Below, one piece after another: positions 42,255-50,004 of a stretch of DNA of 64,000 nucleotides. Origin of the DNA: Microthrixaceae bacterium (GTDB taxonomy: Bacteria > Actinomycetota > Acidimicrobiia > Acidimicrobiales > Microtrichaceae); assembly GCA_023957995.1 (NCBI GenBank), contig JAMLGK010000009.1, forward strand, positions 1 through 64,000. The letters are read 5' to 3'. The notes under the pieces are model-generated. The model made no database searches. It was not told the DNA's origin and worked only from the letters and a program-made list of their open reading frames with translations. Made by a program: the position numbers and the translations under genes. Numbering within the stretch: the stretch's first letter is position 1; each line of letters begins with the position of its first letter.

Positions 42255-43388
42255 ATGGCCCCGGTCCCGGCCGATCGGGCCGGGGAGCTTCGAGCGGACG
42301 ACCTGCGCGCTGGGGGACTCGCTGCTGCGGAGTCGGTCGAACCGCTGGTGTTCAACCCGAACAACGCGGTGACCGGGGCCGTCGAACGGCTGCGCCTCAC
42401 AGACGGCACCTCGGTGGTCCGCAAGGTCCTGCGCGGCGATGCACCGGCGACCGTCGCCCATTGGGCGGCCGGGGCGAACCCGACGCACTGGAACCACTGG
42501 CGCCGCGAGGCCGATGCCTACGACTCTGGTGCGGTCAGGGCGTTCGAACCCCATGTGCGTGCACCGCAGCTTCTCGCTCGGGTGTCTTCGCGTCCCGGCA
42601 GGGAGGTGCTGTTCCTCGAGGACGTGGACGGCCCCAGCGGTTTCGATCTCCGCGCGGAGCACCTCGTCACCGCGGCCGGGGCGCTCGGCCGGGCGCAGGG
42701 TGCTCCCGCCACGGCTCAATGGCCGGGGTTCCACTCCGCTTCGAGGGAGTGGATGTGGGCCTACTCGTGCAGCCGACCCCCGGGGCCCGGCGGTTATCTG
42801 GATGCGCGCTCGTGGGAGCACCCGGTGGTGGTGGAAGGGTTCGGTGAACAGCGCCACGAGCTGCGAAGGCGTTTCGGTGAGCTGCTCGGAGAGCTCTGGT
42901 GGTGGCGTCGGGTGTCGGCCGCGTGCCCCCGCACCTTCTGCCACCTCGACTTCTGGTCACCGAACCTGATCGTCGACAACGCAGGCCCGGTGTTGGTCGA
43001 CTGGGCGTTCTGCGGGGTCGCAGCGGTGGGTGAGGATGCAGGGAACCTCGTTCCCGACGTGATGCTCGACCACCAGTTCGCACCGGAGGACTACGACACC
43101 TTCGACCGTGCGGTGTGGCGGTCCTACGCGGATGGGCTGGTCGCTGCGGGATGGACCCATCCGCCGGAACTGGCTCGCCTCGCCTCCTGCGCGACGGTAG
43201 CCCGCTACGCCTGGTTGCCCGCGGCGATGGTGGCGAACGCCGACCACGTCGGTCCCACTGGCTATGCAGGTCGGGACGGCCTCGCGTTGGTGGAGGTGTT
43301 CACCCGTCGCAGGTCGGTGCTGCTGTCGATGCTCGAGCGTCTGGACGAGGCGCGTGCGCTCGTAGCGGAGACGGGACTCGCCGGCTGA
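42255..43388 (+). CDS. APH-type phosphotransferase
   Basis: 377 residues. The kinase-like C-lobe has the Brenner motif FCHLDFWSPNLIVD (HxDxxxxN) and VDWAFCG, the metal-binding Asp. The N-lobe lysine is likely in SVVRKVLRG. The family includes aminoglycoside phosphotransferases and acyl-CoA-dehydrogenase-associated phosphotransferases. Given its operon-like spacing (three bases from the SDR), I favour a small-molecule kinase in catabolism over drug resistance. Confidence 0.72.
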   Translation: MAPVPADRAGELRADDLRAGGLAAAESVEPLVFNPNNAVTGAVERLRLTDGTSVVRKVLRGDAPATVAHWAAGANPTHWNHWRREADAYDSGAVRAFEPHVRAPQLLARVSSRPGREVLFLEDVDGPSGFDLRAEHLVTAAGALGRAQGAPATAQWPGFHSASREWMWAYSCSRPPGPGGYLDARSWEHPVVVEGFGEQRHELRRRFGELLGELWWWRRVSAACPRTFCHLDFWSPNLIVDNAGPVLVDWAFCGVAAVGEDAGNLVPDVMLDHQFAPEDYDTFDRAVWRSYADGLVAAGWTHPPELARLASCATVARYAWLPAAMVANADHVGPTGYAGRDGLALVEVFTRRRSVLLSMLERLDEARALVAETGLAG

Positions 43389-43415
43389 AGCACCACCCCG
43401 GCGGGCGGAACCGGG

Positions 43416-43829
43416 TCAGTTGAGCAGCGCCGGGTCGTCGAGGTGGCGCGGCATCATCGGCCCGGGACGCTCGGCGCCGGTTCCGGTGATCCGGTTCTGG
43501 TCGTCCACGAAGACCACCTTGGGTTGGTGTGCCTCGGCCTCCTCGGAGTCCATCTCCCCGAAGGTGGCCATGATCACCAGGTCACCGGGGTTCATCAGAT
43601 GTGCCGCGGCACCGTTGATGCAGACCACGCCCGAGCCCCTCGGCCCCTCGAGGGCGTAGGTGGCCAGACGGTTGCCGTTGGTCACGTTCCAGATCTGGAC
43701 CTCCTCGTGGGGGAGGATGCCAGCGGCGTCCAACAGGTCCTTGTCGATGGTGACAGAACCCTCGTAGTCGAGGTCGGCCTGGGTGACCGTGGCTCGGTGG
43801 ATCTTGCCGAGGAACATGCGGCGACGCAT
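43416..43829 (-). CDS. panD: PanD, aspartate 1-decarboxylase
   Basis: 137 residues, ATG 43829 after AAGGAG. The self-cleavage site is G24-S25 in DYEGSVTID; the pyruvoyl group would form from S25. [22 protein letters not shown] and [16 protein letters not shown] are conserved. It supplies beta-alanine for pantothenate and CoA, which fits a CoA-heavy neighbourhood. It lies downstream of the thiolase, with a 95-base gap. Confidence 0.94.
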   Translation of the reverse strand: MRRRMFLGKIHRATVTQADLDYEGSVTIDKDLLDAAGILPHEEVQIWNVTNGNRLATYALEGPRGSGVVCINGAAAHLMNPGDLVIMATFGEMDSEEAEAHQPKVVFVDDQNRITGTGAERPGPMMPRHLDDPALLN

Positions 43830-43924
43830 TCTGGTCTCCTTGGATCGGTCGCGTCCCGGTGGGTACGCGCTTCGACCACCATCGTACCAACCCCGGCGCC
43901 CCGGCCGGAAGCCGGGATGGCGAA

Positions 43925-45145
43925 TCAGTTGAGGCGTTCGATCACCATGGCCATGCCCTGGCCGCCGCCGACACACATGGTCTCGAGGCCGAAGGTCTTG
44001 TCGGACTCCGCCAGGTTGTGGATCAGCGTGGTCATGATCCGTGCACCGGTCATGCCGAAGGGGTGACCGAGGGCGATCGAGCCGCCGCGGGTGTTGAGCT
44101 TGTCCCACTCGACGCCGAGCTGTGCAGCAGAGGGGATCACCTGGGCGGCGAAGGCCTCGTTGATCTCCACCAGGTCGATGTCTCCGATCGACATTCCGGC
44201 ACGGCTGAGCGCCTTGCGGCTGGCCTCGACCGGTCCCATGCCCATGATCTCGGGGTTGAGGGCGGTGGCGGCCGACGAGACGATCCGGGCCAGCGGTGTG
44301 AGTCCAAGTGCCTTGGCCTTGGTGTCGCTCATGACGATCACTGCTGCTGCCCCGTCGTTGAGGGGACAGGCGTTGCCGGCGGTGACGGTTCCGTCGGGGC
44401 GGAACACCGGGCCGAGCTGGCTGATCTTCTCGAGGGTCGTACCGGCGCGGATGCCGTCGTCGGTCGTCACGAGGTTGGATCCACCCTCGCCGTCGGGTGC
44501 GTCGACCGGCGTGATCTCCTGTTCCCAGAAGCCCGAGTTGAGGCTCTCCTCGGCGCGGTTCTGGCTGAGCACCGCGAACTCGTCCTGGATCTCACGGCTC
44601 ACGTTCTCGACCTGGGCGACGTTCTCGGCGGTCTGGCCCATCGCGATGTAGACGTCGGGCAGGCCCTCGGGTGCGGTCCAGGTGGGTGCTCCACCCTCCG
44701 CCCGCTTCGCGGTGCGTGCTTCGGCATCGGCGAACAGCGGGTTCTTCGGGCCGTCGGCAAGCTGCATGTGGACCATGTTGCGGCTGATCGTCTCCACGCC
44801 ACCGGCGATGAACACGTCGCCGTCCCCGGCCTTGATGGCATGGGCTGCCATGCGGATGGTCATCAGCGAGGACGAGCAGTAGCGGTTCACGGTCACTCCG
44901 GGAGTGCCGTCGAGACCGGCCAGCACGGCCGAGACACGGGCGATGTTGTGGCCCGACTCCCCAGCAGGCTGGCCGCAGCCCCAGAGGACGTCCTCGATGT
45001 CGGCCGTGTCCAGCCCGGGTGTCTGCTCGAGCACTGCCTTGATGGCGATGGCCGAGAGGTCGTCGGGTCGGACTTCCTTGAGTGAGCCCTTGCCGGCCCG
45101 TCCGATCGGGGTGCGGGCGGTGGCGACGATCACTGCTTCAGGCAT
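43925..45145 (-). CDS. Acetyl-CoA acetyltransferase (thiolase)
   Basis: 406 residues. C90 in NRYCSSSL is the nucleophile; [20 protein letters not shown] and CVGGGQGM carry the other catalytic residues. It is a general degradative thiolase, FadA3-like, for beta-oxidation. It follows the fadE30-ipdF-maoC genes with a 110-base gap that holds the inverted repeat at 45213-45230. Confidence 0.87.
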   Translation of the reverse strand: MPEAVIVATARTPIGRAGKGSLKEVRPDDLSAIAIKAVLEQTPGLDTADIEDVLWGCGQPAGESGHNIARVSAVLAGLDGTPGVTVNRYCSSSLMTIRMAAHAIKAGDGDVFIAGGVETISRNMVHMQLADGPKNPLFADAEARTAKRAEGGAPTWTAPEGLPDVYIAMGQTAENVAQVENVSREIQDEFAVLSQNRAEESLNSGFWEQEITPVDAPDGEGGSNLVTTDDGIRAGTTLEKISQLGPVFRPDGTVTAGNACPLNDGAAAVIVMSDTKAKALGLTPLARIVSSAATALNPEIMGMGPVEASRKALSRAGMSIGDIDLVEINEAFAAQVIPSAAQLGVEWDKLNTRGGSIALGHPFGMTGARIMTTLIHNLAESDKTFGLETMCVGGGQGMAMVIERLN

Positions 45146-45212
45146 GCGGTTCCCTCTTGGTGTCTGTTGCGATCTACCGGGTCCGACCTTGGTGTCGGCC
45201 CGTGACCCCAGA

Positions 45213-45230
45213 GGTTACCGATGGGTAACC
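45213..45230. promoter_or_regulatory. Perfect palindrome GGTTACC-N4-GGTAACC
   Basis: Seven-base arms with GATG between. It lies 26 bases downstream of the MaoC stop and about 68 bases upstream of the thiolase ATG. It could be an operator for the thiolase or a short stem ending the MaoC transcript. There is no T tract. Confidence 0.45.
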
Positions 45231-45255
45231 CCCCGAGGCCATCTGAAACGCGGGT

Positions 45256-45714
45256 TCAGGGCAGGAAGCGGCTCACGGTGTCCGCTACACAGGCGGGCTT
45301 GTCCGCGCCCTCCACCTCGACGGTGACCCGGACCGTCACCTGGACCCCGCCCTTGGCCTCCTGCGCGGAGACCACCTCGCCCCGTGCGCGGGCACGGGAA
45401 CCTGCGGGTACCGGGCTGGGGAACCGGACCTTGTCGAGTCCCACGTTCAATCCGGCGGAGAACTCCTCCACGGTGATCAGCTGCGGCAGGAAGAGGTTCA
45501 CGAGTGCCAGCGTGAGGTAGCCGTGGGCGATCGGGCCGCCGAAGGGGGATTCGCGGTTGGCGCGTTCGACGTCGACATGGATCCACTGGTGATCGCCGGT
45601 GGCATCTGCGAACAGGCCGATGCGTTCCTGGGTGATCGTGGTCCAGTCGGTCGGTCCGAGTTCGTCGCCGACGTGATCGAGGAGGTCGGCCGGTGTGGAA
45701 ACCCTGGTGGTCAT
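45256..45714 (-). CDS. MaoC-like (R)-enoyl-CoA hydratase
   Basis: 152 residues, single hot-dog domain. Catalytic Asp and His are D41 and H46 in ATGDHQWIHVD, and FGGPIAHGYLTLAL is the family signature. It hydrates 2-enoyl-CoA. It starts 24 bases after ipdF and probably belongs to the fadE30 operon. Confidence 0.88.
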   Translation of the reverse strand: MTTRVSTPADLLDHVGDELGPTDWTTITQERIGLFADATGDHQWIHVDVERANRESPFGGPIAHGYLTLALVNLFLPQLITVEEFSAGLNVGLDKVRFPSPVPAGSRARARGEVVSAQEAKGGVQVTVRVTVEVEGADKPACVADTVSRFLP

Positions 45715-45738
45715 GCTGCTCCTGTCACGGACGTCCTG

Positions 45739-46533
45739 TCACGGGTGCTGGCTGGAGACAGCCAACACCTCTCCGGTCATGTAGCTCGAGAGGTCGCTGG
45801 CCAGGAACACCATCACGTTGGCCACCTCCCACGGCTCGGCGGCCCTGCCGAATGCCTCGGCTGATTCGAGCTCGGCCAGCAGCCCAGGCGGTGTGACCTT
45901 CGCGAGGTTCGCGTGCATGGCGAGGCTGGGGGAGACCGCATTGACGCGCACGCCGTGCTCTGCGGCCTCGGCAGCCGCTGTGCGCGTCAGTGCCATCACC
46001 CCGGCCTTGGCTGCGGCGTAGTGGCCCTGTCGCTCCTGGGCGCGCCAACCCAGAACCGAGGCGTTGTTGACCACCGCCCCGGCACCCTGGTCGTAGAGGT
46101 GGGGAAGCGCTGCTCTCAGGCAGCGGAACGTGCCTGTCAGCGTGACATCGAGGACCTTCTGCCACTGCTCGTCTGTGAGCTCCGTGATGAGGCCGTTGCC
46201 TCCGAGCCCTGCGTTGTTCATCCAGGCGTCGTAGCCGCCCATCGCATCGACCGCACCCGACACCAGAGCCTGGACCGAATCCTCGTCGGTCACGTCGCAC
46301 ACGAACGTGGCCGGGCGGGTGCCGAACTCGCTCTCCAGTGCGTCAGCGGTCTCCCCCAGCCGTCGTTCGTGGGCGTCGGAGATGGTGATCGTGGCGCCCT
46401 CGAGCATGCAGCGTCGCGCCAGGGCCCCACCGATTCCGGATCCGGCCGCGGCGGTGATCACCACCTTGCGTCCATCGAGCAGGCCACGGCCCGGCGGTTC
46501 GGGCGGAGCAACTTGTCTGTCACTGGCTGTCAC
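45739..46533 (-). CDS. ipdF: IpdF-like SDR of ring C/D catabolism
   Basis: 264 residues. AAAGSGIGGALARR binds NAD(P); catalytic S159, Y172 and K176 (HYAAAKAGVMALTR). SDAHERRLGETADAL, ASVLGWRAQERQGHYAAAK and the ending SQHP match my recall of M. tuberculosis IpdF (Rv3559c). IpdF acts on the hydroxyl of the HIP-derived CoA ester. fadE30 lies 20 bases upstream, as in mycobacteria. Confidence 0.87.
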   Translation of the reverse strand: MTASDRQVAPPEPPGRGLLDGRKVVITAAAGSGIGGALARRCMLEGATITISDAHERRLGETADALESEFGTRPATFVCDVTDEDSVQALVSGAVDAMGGYDAWMNNAGLGGNGLITELTDEQWQKVLDVTLTGTFRCLRAALPHLYDQGAGAVVNNASVLGWRAQERQGHYAAAKAGVMALTRTAAAEAAEHGVRVNAVSPSLAMHANLAKVTPPGLLAELESAEAFGRAAEPWEVANVMVFLASDLSSYMTGEVLAVSSQHP

Positions 46534-46553
46534 GGTCTCTCCTCGTTGTTCTC

Positions 46554-47756
46554 TCAGCGCGGTTCGCGGGGGAGCCCCAGGGCTCTCTCGCCGATCAGGT
46601 TGCGCTGGATCTCGTTGCTGCCGCCGTAGATCGTGTCGGATCGACTGAAGAAGAACAGCTTGTGGTCAGCAGACATCTCGAGCTCACCGGCGTCGCCCTC
46701 ATCGGCTGCCGAGTAGCGCGTGAGCAGGGCTCCTGCGCCCAGGACGTCCACCGCCACCTCGCCCATGTCGCGGTGCAACTCGGCCCAGTAGAGCTTGTTG
46801 ATCATGGCTTCGCGTGGGAGCTGGGCGTTGTCGTCGGTCCGCAGGGCACGCGTGGCGTTCCAGCGCATGATCCTCACGCGAATGGCCAGCGAGACGATCC
46901 GGTCGCGCAGCACCGGGTCCTCCCAACGACCGTTGGCCCGAGCGGTGCTGGTGATGTGGTCAAGCTCGCGTTGGAAGGCCATCTGCTGGCCGAGCGTGAG
47001 CACACCGCGCTCGAATGCGAGGGTTCCCATGGCCACCTTCCAGCCCTCACCGGGTGCACCGACGATCATGTCCGCGGACGTGCGGGCCCCGTCGAAGAAC
47101 ACCTCGTTGAACTCGGCGGTGCCGGTTATCTGGCGGATGGGCCGCACCTCGATACCCGGTTGGTCCATCGGCACCAACAGGTACGACAGTCCGTGGTGGC
47201 GTTCGGTTCCGGGTTCGGTGCGGGCCACCACGAAGCACCAGTCCGACCACTGTGCGAGAGAGGTCCACACCTTCTGGCCGTCGATGATCCACTCATCGCC
47301 CTCGCGCCTGGCCTTGGTCGTGACATTGGCGAGGTCGCTGCCGGCATTCGGTTCGGAGTAGCCCTGGCACCAGAACTCGGTGCCCGAGACGATTCCCGGA
47401 AGGAACCGCTGCTGGATCTCCGCAGAAGCGAAATGGATGAGTGTGGGGCCCAGCAGGCCCTCGCCGATCAACCCGGCGCGGCCGGGTCCTCCGGCGCGTG
47501 CGTACTCCTCGTGGAAGGCCACTTCGAGATGCAGCGGAAGTCCTCGCCCGCCGTGTTGCGTGGGCCAGCCCACGCAGGTCCACCCGCCCGTGGCGAGTTC
47601 ACGTTCCCATTCCATGCGCTCCGCGACGAAGGCATGTTCGTCACCGGGTCCCCCGCGGTGCGCCAGTCGGGCGAAGTCACCGGTCAGGTGTTCGGTCACC
47701 CAACTGCGGACCTCGGACCGGAAGGCGGCCTCATCGGTTTCCGGTCCGGTGTCCAT
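46554..47756 (-). CDS. fadE30: FadE30-like acyl-CoA dehydrogenase
   Basis: 400 residues from ATG 47756. CQGYSEPNAGSDLANVTT, GQKVWTSLAQWSDWC, TGTAEFNEVFFDGARTSAD and YGGSNEIQRNLIGERALGL are full FadE motifs. The sequence fits M. tuberculosis FadE30 (Rv3560c), which dehydrogenates the HIP-CoA side chain. Palindrome site 4 ends 16 bases upstream. It leads the operon fadE30-ipdF-maoC and possibly thiolase and panD. Confidence 0.88.
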   Translation of the reverse strand: MDTGPETDEAAFRSEVRSWVTEHLTGDFARLAHRGGPGDEHAFVAERMEWERELATGGWTCVGWPTQHGGRGLPLHLEVAFHEEYARAGGPGRAGLIGEGLLGPTLIHFASAEIQQRFLPGIVSGTEFWCQGYSEPNAGSDLANVTTKARREGDEWIIDGQKVWTSLAQWSDWCFVVARTEPGTERHHGLSYLLVPMDQPGIEVRPIRQITGTAEFNEVFFDGARTSADMIVGAPGEGWKVAMGTLAFERGVLTLGQQMAFQRELDHITSTARANGRWEDPVLRDRIVSLAIRVRIMRWNATRALRTDDNAQLPREAMINKLYWAELHRDMGEVAVDVLGAGALLTRYSAADEGDAGELEMSADHKLFFFSRSDTIYGGSNEIQRNLIGERALGLPREPR

Positions 47757-47771
47757 CAGCCTGACGATAAC

Positions 47772-47796
47772 CGTTTCTGACGAGTCGTCAGAAACG
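47772..47796. promoter_or_regulatory. Palindromic operator, site 4 (longest arms)
   Basis: Eleven-base arms CGTTTCTGACG and CGTCAGAAACG separated by AGT, a perfect inverted repeat. The core is TCTGACG-N3-CGTCAGA at 47776-47792. It lies 16 bases before the fadE30 ATG. It is the strongest of the four sites. Confidence 0.82.
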
Positions 47797-47811
47797 CGTC
47801 CCCCGAACGCG

Positions 47812-47840
47812 GACCGGGGAGCCACATGGGCTCCCCGGTC
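47812..47840. terminator. Strong 12-bp stem-loop after the secreted-protein gene
   Basis: GACCGGGGAGCC and GGCTCCCCGGTC are perfectly complementary, loop ACATG. It lies 39 bases past the stop of the gene at 47879, and just before the fadE30 operator on the minus strand. It can insulate the two transcripts. There is no T tract. Confidence 0.65.
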
Positions 47841-47878
47841 AGTTCAGTTCTCGTTGTGGTCCGCAGTGTTGGGCCGGC

Positions 47879-49735
47879 TCAGCCCGCTGCTGACAGAGTG
47901 GCGCCACCGACGTTGGTCGGCTGTCCACCGGTGCCATCGGTTGCCGTCGCACCCTCGACGGAAGCGGACTGAACGGTGATGATGCCCTGGCTGCAGAGCT
48001 CCTGGAACTCTTCGGGAGTGGGATCCTCGCCCTGGACCGGTGTGACGATCGCGGCTGCGGGCTGGAAGATGTCGTTCAGCAGCGCAGTCACCTCTGCCAC
48101 GTCGATCAGGTCGGCGATGTTCTCGCCCATGACCTTGAAGGCCAGCTGCAGAGTCTCGAGCCACTTCACGACGTCGCCGTTGGTGCCGTACTGGCCGGCG
48201 AGAGCGAAGAGCTGGTCGACGTACTCCTTGGCGGTGAGGCCATCGGGAATGGGGGTCGGCTCCTCGCCGGGCTCGCCGTCACCGGGTTCGCCCTCGCCGT
48301 CGCCGCCGAGCTCGCCGGCAAGGCCGAGCAGGGCGGTCTTGATCTCAGAGGGGAGGAAGGAATACAGGTTGGCAACCGAGATCTGGTCAAGTGCCTTGTT
48401 GGCGAGGTCGCCCGTGAACTCCACGGTGTAGGGCATGTAGCCCATGGAGCCCTTGAGCGTCACGTCCTCGGGAACGTTGCCCGCCCCGTTGCTGACGTGT
48501 TCACCCTGGGTGACCTTGACGTTTCCGGCACCGATGGTCGGGATCGATTCCAGGCCTGCCTGCATCTCTGCGGCGGTGGGGAACACATGCGGGTTGAGGA
48601 AGTACTCGATGGCGTGCTGCTGCCACCAGGTCTCCTGGCCCTCTTCGAGCTCCTCGACCTTGGGTGGGTTGGGCTCGGTGAAGAACGGGAACGACCCCGG
48701 GAAGTCCATCGACCAGACGACCTTGTCGGCCGACTCGCCGTCGAATGCGAAGCGGCTGCCCATCTCACGCTTGAGGGCCTGTGAATCGGGATCGTGGAAC
48801 AGCCGCACCTCCTGCACCTCGGAGGTGCCGGGGTCGGCATCGGAGATCTTGATCGTGCCGGCGCACACCTCGAAGGTGACATCGGCGGTGGTGCCGGCGG
48901 CCGGACCGGTGGCGACCACCTGGCCGTTGACGATCTGTGCGTCGCCGTCGACGATCTTGAGCGTGCTCGGGTCGACCTGCTGTTCGACGCCGTCCTTGGT
49001 CTTGCCGTTGGTGACGTGCTCGCCGAGGACGTCCACCGTGACGGGCTGGCCCTCGACCGCATCAACTTCGATCGGCTGAACGATGTCGGGTGAACCGGCG
49101 ACCTTGACCGGGATCGACGCCAGGGTGGATCCGGTGGAGCACTTCAGGTTGAGCGGGTCGGTGAGCGGTCCCTTGGTGAGGGTGATCGAGAAGGTGAGGC
49201 TCGAGGTGGTGATCTTGATCAGACCGCTGTTGCCGATGTCGTCGAGCTGCCCCTTGATGGCGGGGAACGCAGCGGTGAACGGCTTGCCGGCCGTGAGGGT
49301 GAGCGTCTGGTCGGGGATGCTCGCATTGATCGCAGTCGTGGCGGTCGGTCCGCTGACGGCGAGCGGGGCCTTCACGTTGGACACCTTCAGCGAGGGTGAG
49401 ATGGCGGCGACGGTGTCGACGGTCTTGGCGTCGAGCGCCAGCGACATGTTGATGCTGAAGGGCACGCCGGTCTGGCCGGGTTCCACGAACTGCGGGCCGT
49501 CGACCTTGACGGTCACCGGTGCCGCCAGGGCACCGCCCAGCGCAGCGAGGGTGTTGGTGGTCGGAGCGTCAGCGCCGGTACAGGTGGCGTTGAACGACTT
49601 GGTGGTGGTCACCGCCCCGGAGGGTTGTGCACCCACGGCCAACACGGCGGCGATCATGGAGACGACCGCGAGGCTTCCCCACACTCGGCGCCGACCGGCC
49701 CTACTGTCCCTTGCGGTTTGCTCGAGCGATCCCAT
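47879..49735 (-). CDS. Large secreted protein, DUF6801-like domain
   Basis: 618 residues, ATG 49735, eight bases after AGGGGAAG. Signal peptide RRRVWGSLAVVSMIAAVLAV with cleavage near AQPSGA. The N-terminal beta-rich domain (about 45-225: CTG...VKVDGPQFVEPG...) resembles DUF6801 repeats. A second beta-rich part and a helical C-terminus with an acidic EGEPGDGEPGEEP linker (about 470-490) follow. There is no enzyme motif. It stands beside fadE30, so a role in sterol or lipid uptake is possible but unproven. Confidence 0.7.
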   Translation of the reverse strand: MGSLEQTARDSRAGRRRVWGSLAVVSMIAAVLAVGAQPSGAVTTTKSFNATCTGADAPTTNTLAALGGALAAPVTVKVDGPQFVEPGQTGVPFSINMSLALDAKTVDTVAAISPSLKVSNVKAPLAVSGPTATTAINASIPDQTLTLTAGKPFTAAFPAIKGQLDDIGNSGLIKITTSSLTFSITLTKGPLTDPLNLKCSTGSTLASIPVKVAGSPDIVQPIEVDAVEGQPVTVDVLGEHVTNGKTKDGVEQQVDPSTLKIVDGDAQIVNGQVVATGPAAGTTADVTFEVCAGTIKISDADPGTSEVQEVRLFHDPDSQALKREMGSRFAFDGESADKVVWSMDFPGSFPFFTEPNPPKVEELEEGQETWWQQHAIEYFLNPHVFPTAAEMQAGLESIPTIGAGNVKVTQGEHVSNGAGNVPEDVTLKGSMGYMPYTVEFTGDLANKALDQISVANLYSFLPSEIKTALLGLAGELGGDGEGEPGDGEPGEEPTPIPDGLTAKEYVDQLFALAGQYGTNGDVVKWLETLQLAFKVMGENIADLIDVAEVTALLNDIFQPAAAIVTPVQGEDPTPEEFQELCSQGIITVQSASVEGATATDGTGGQPTNVGGATLSAAG

Positions 49736-50004
49736 TTTCGTACTTCCCCTGTTTTGCGTCGGCGACGGATTGCCGTCGCGCCTCTCCGTGCACTCTCAAA
49801 GCCTGACCCACCCGTTGATCGCCCAGGATGAGCGCCCACCCGTAGGCAGGGTGCCCGAACCATACTCAATGTCAAGTGTCACAGACCAGTGAAACTGTGA
49901 TCCGGGAGCTTTTGCCCAGAGGCCGGTCCGGGTCGCTGGGGATCGGGACCCAATGGCGTTGCACCCTGGGGTCTTCGGTGCGCCCGGGTTGGTAGGGTCG
50001 CGTT
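49736..50004. promoter_or_regulatory. Divergent promoter region, secreted protein and GGDEF gene
   Basis: A 269-base gap. TTGACA on the minus strand (49875-49870) can be a -35 element for the secreted-protein gene. The inverted repeat TCACAG-N10-CTGTGA lies at 49879-49900. The rest has no clear element. Confidence 0.35.

Noticed and set aside
42255..43388. Aminoglycoside resistance gene
   Set aside because: Only the general kinase motifs match, and the context is catabolic, so resistance is not supported.
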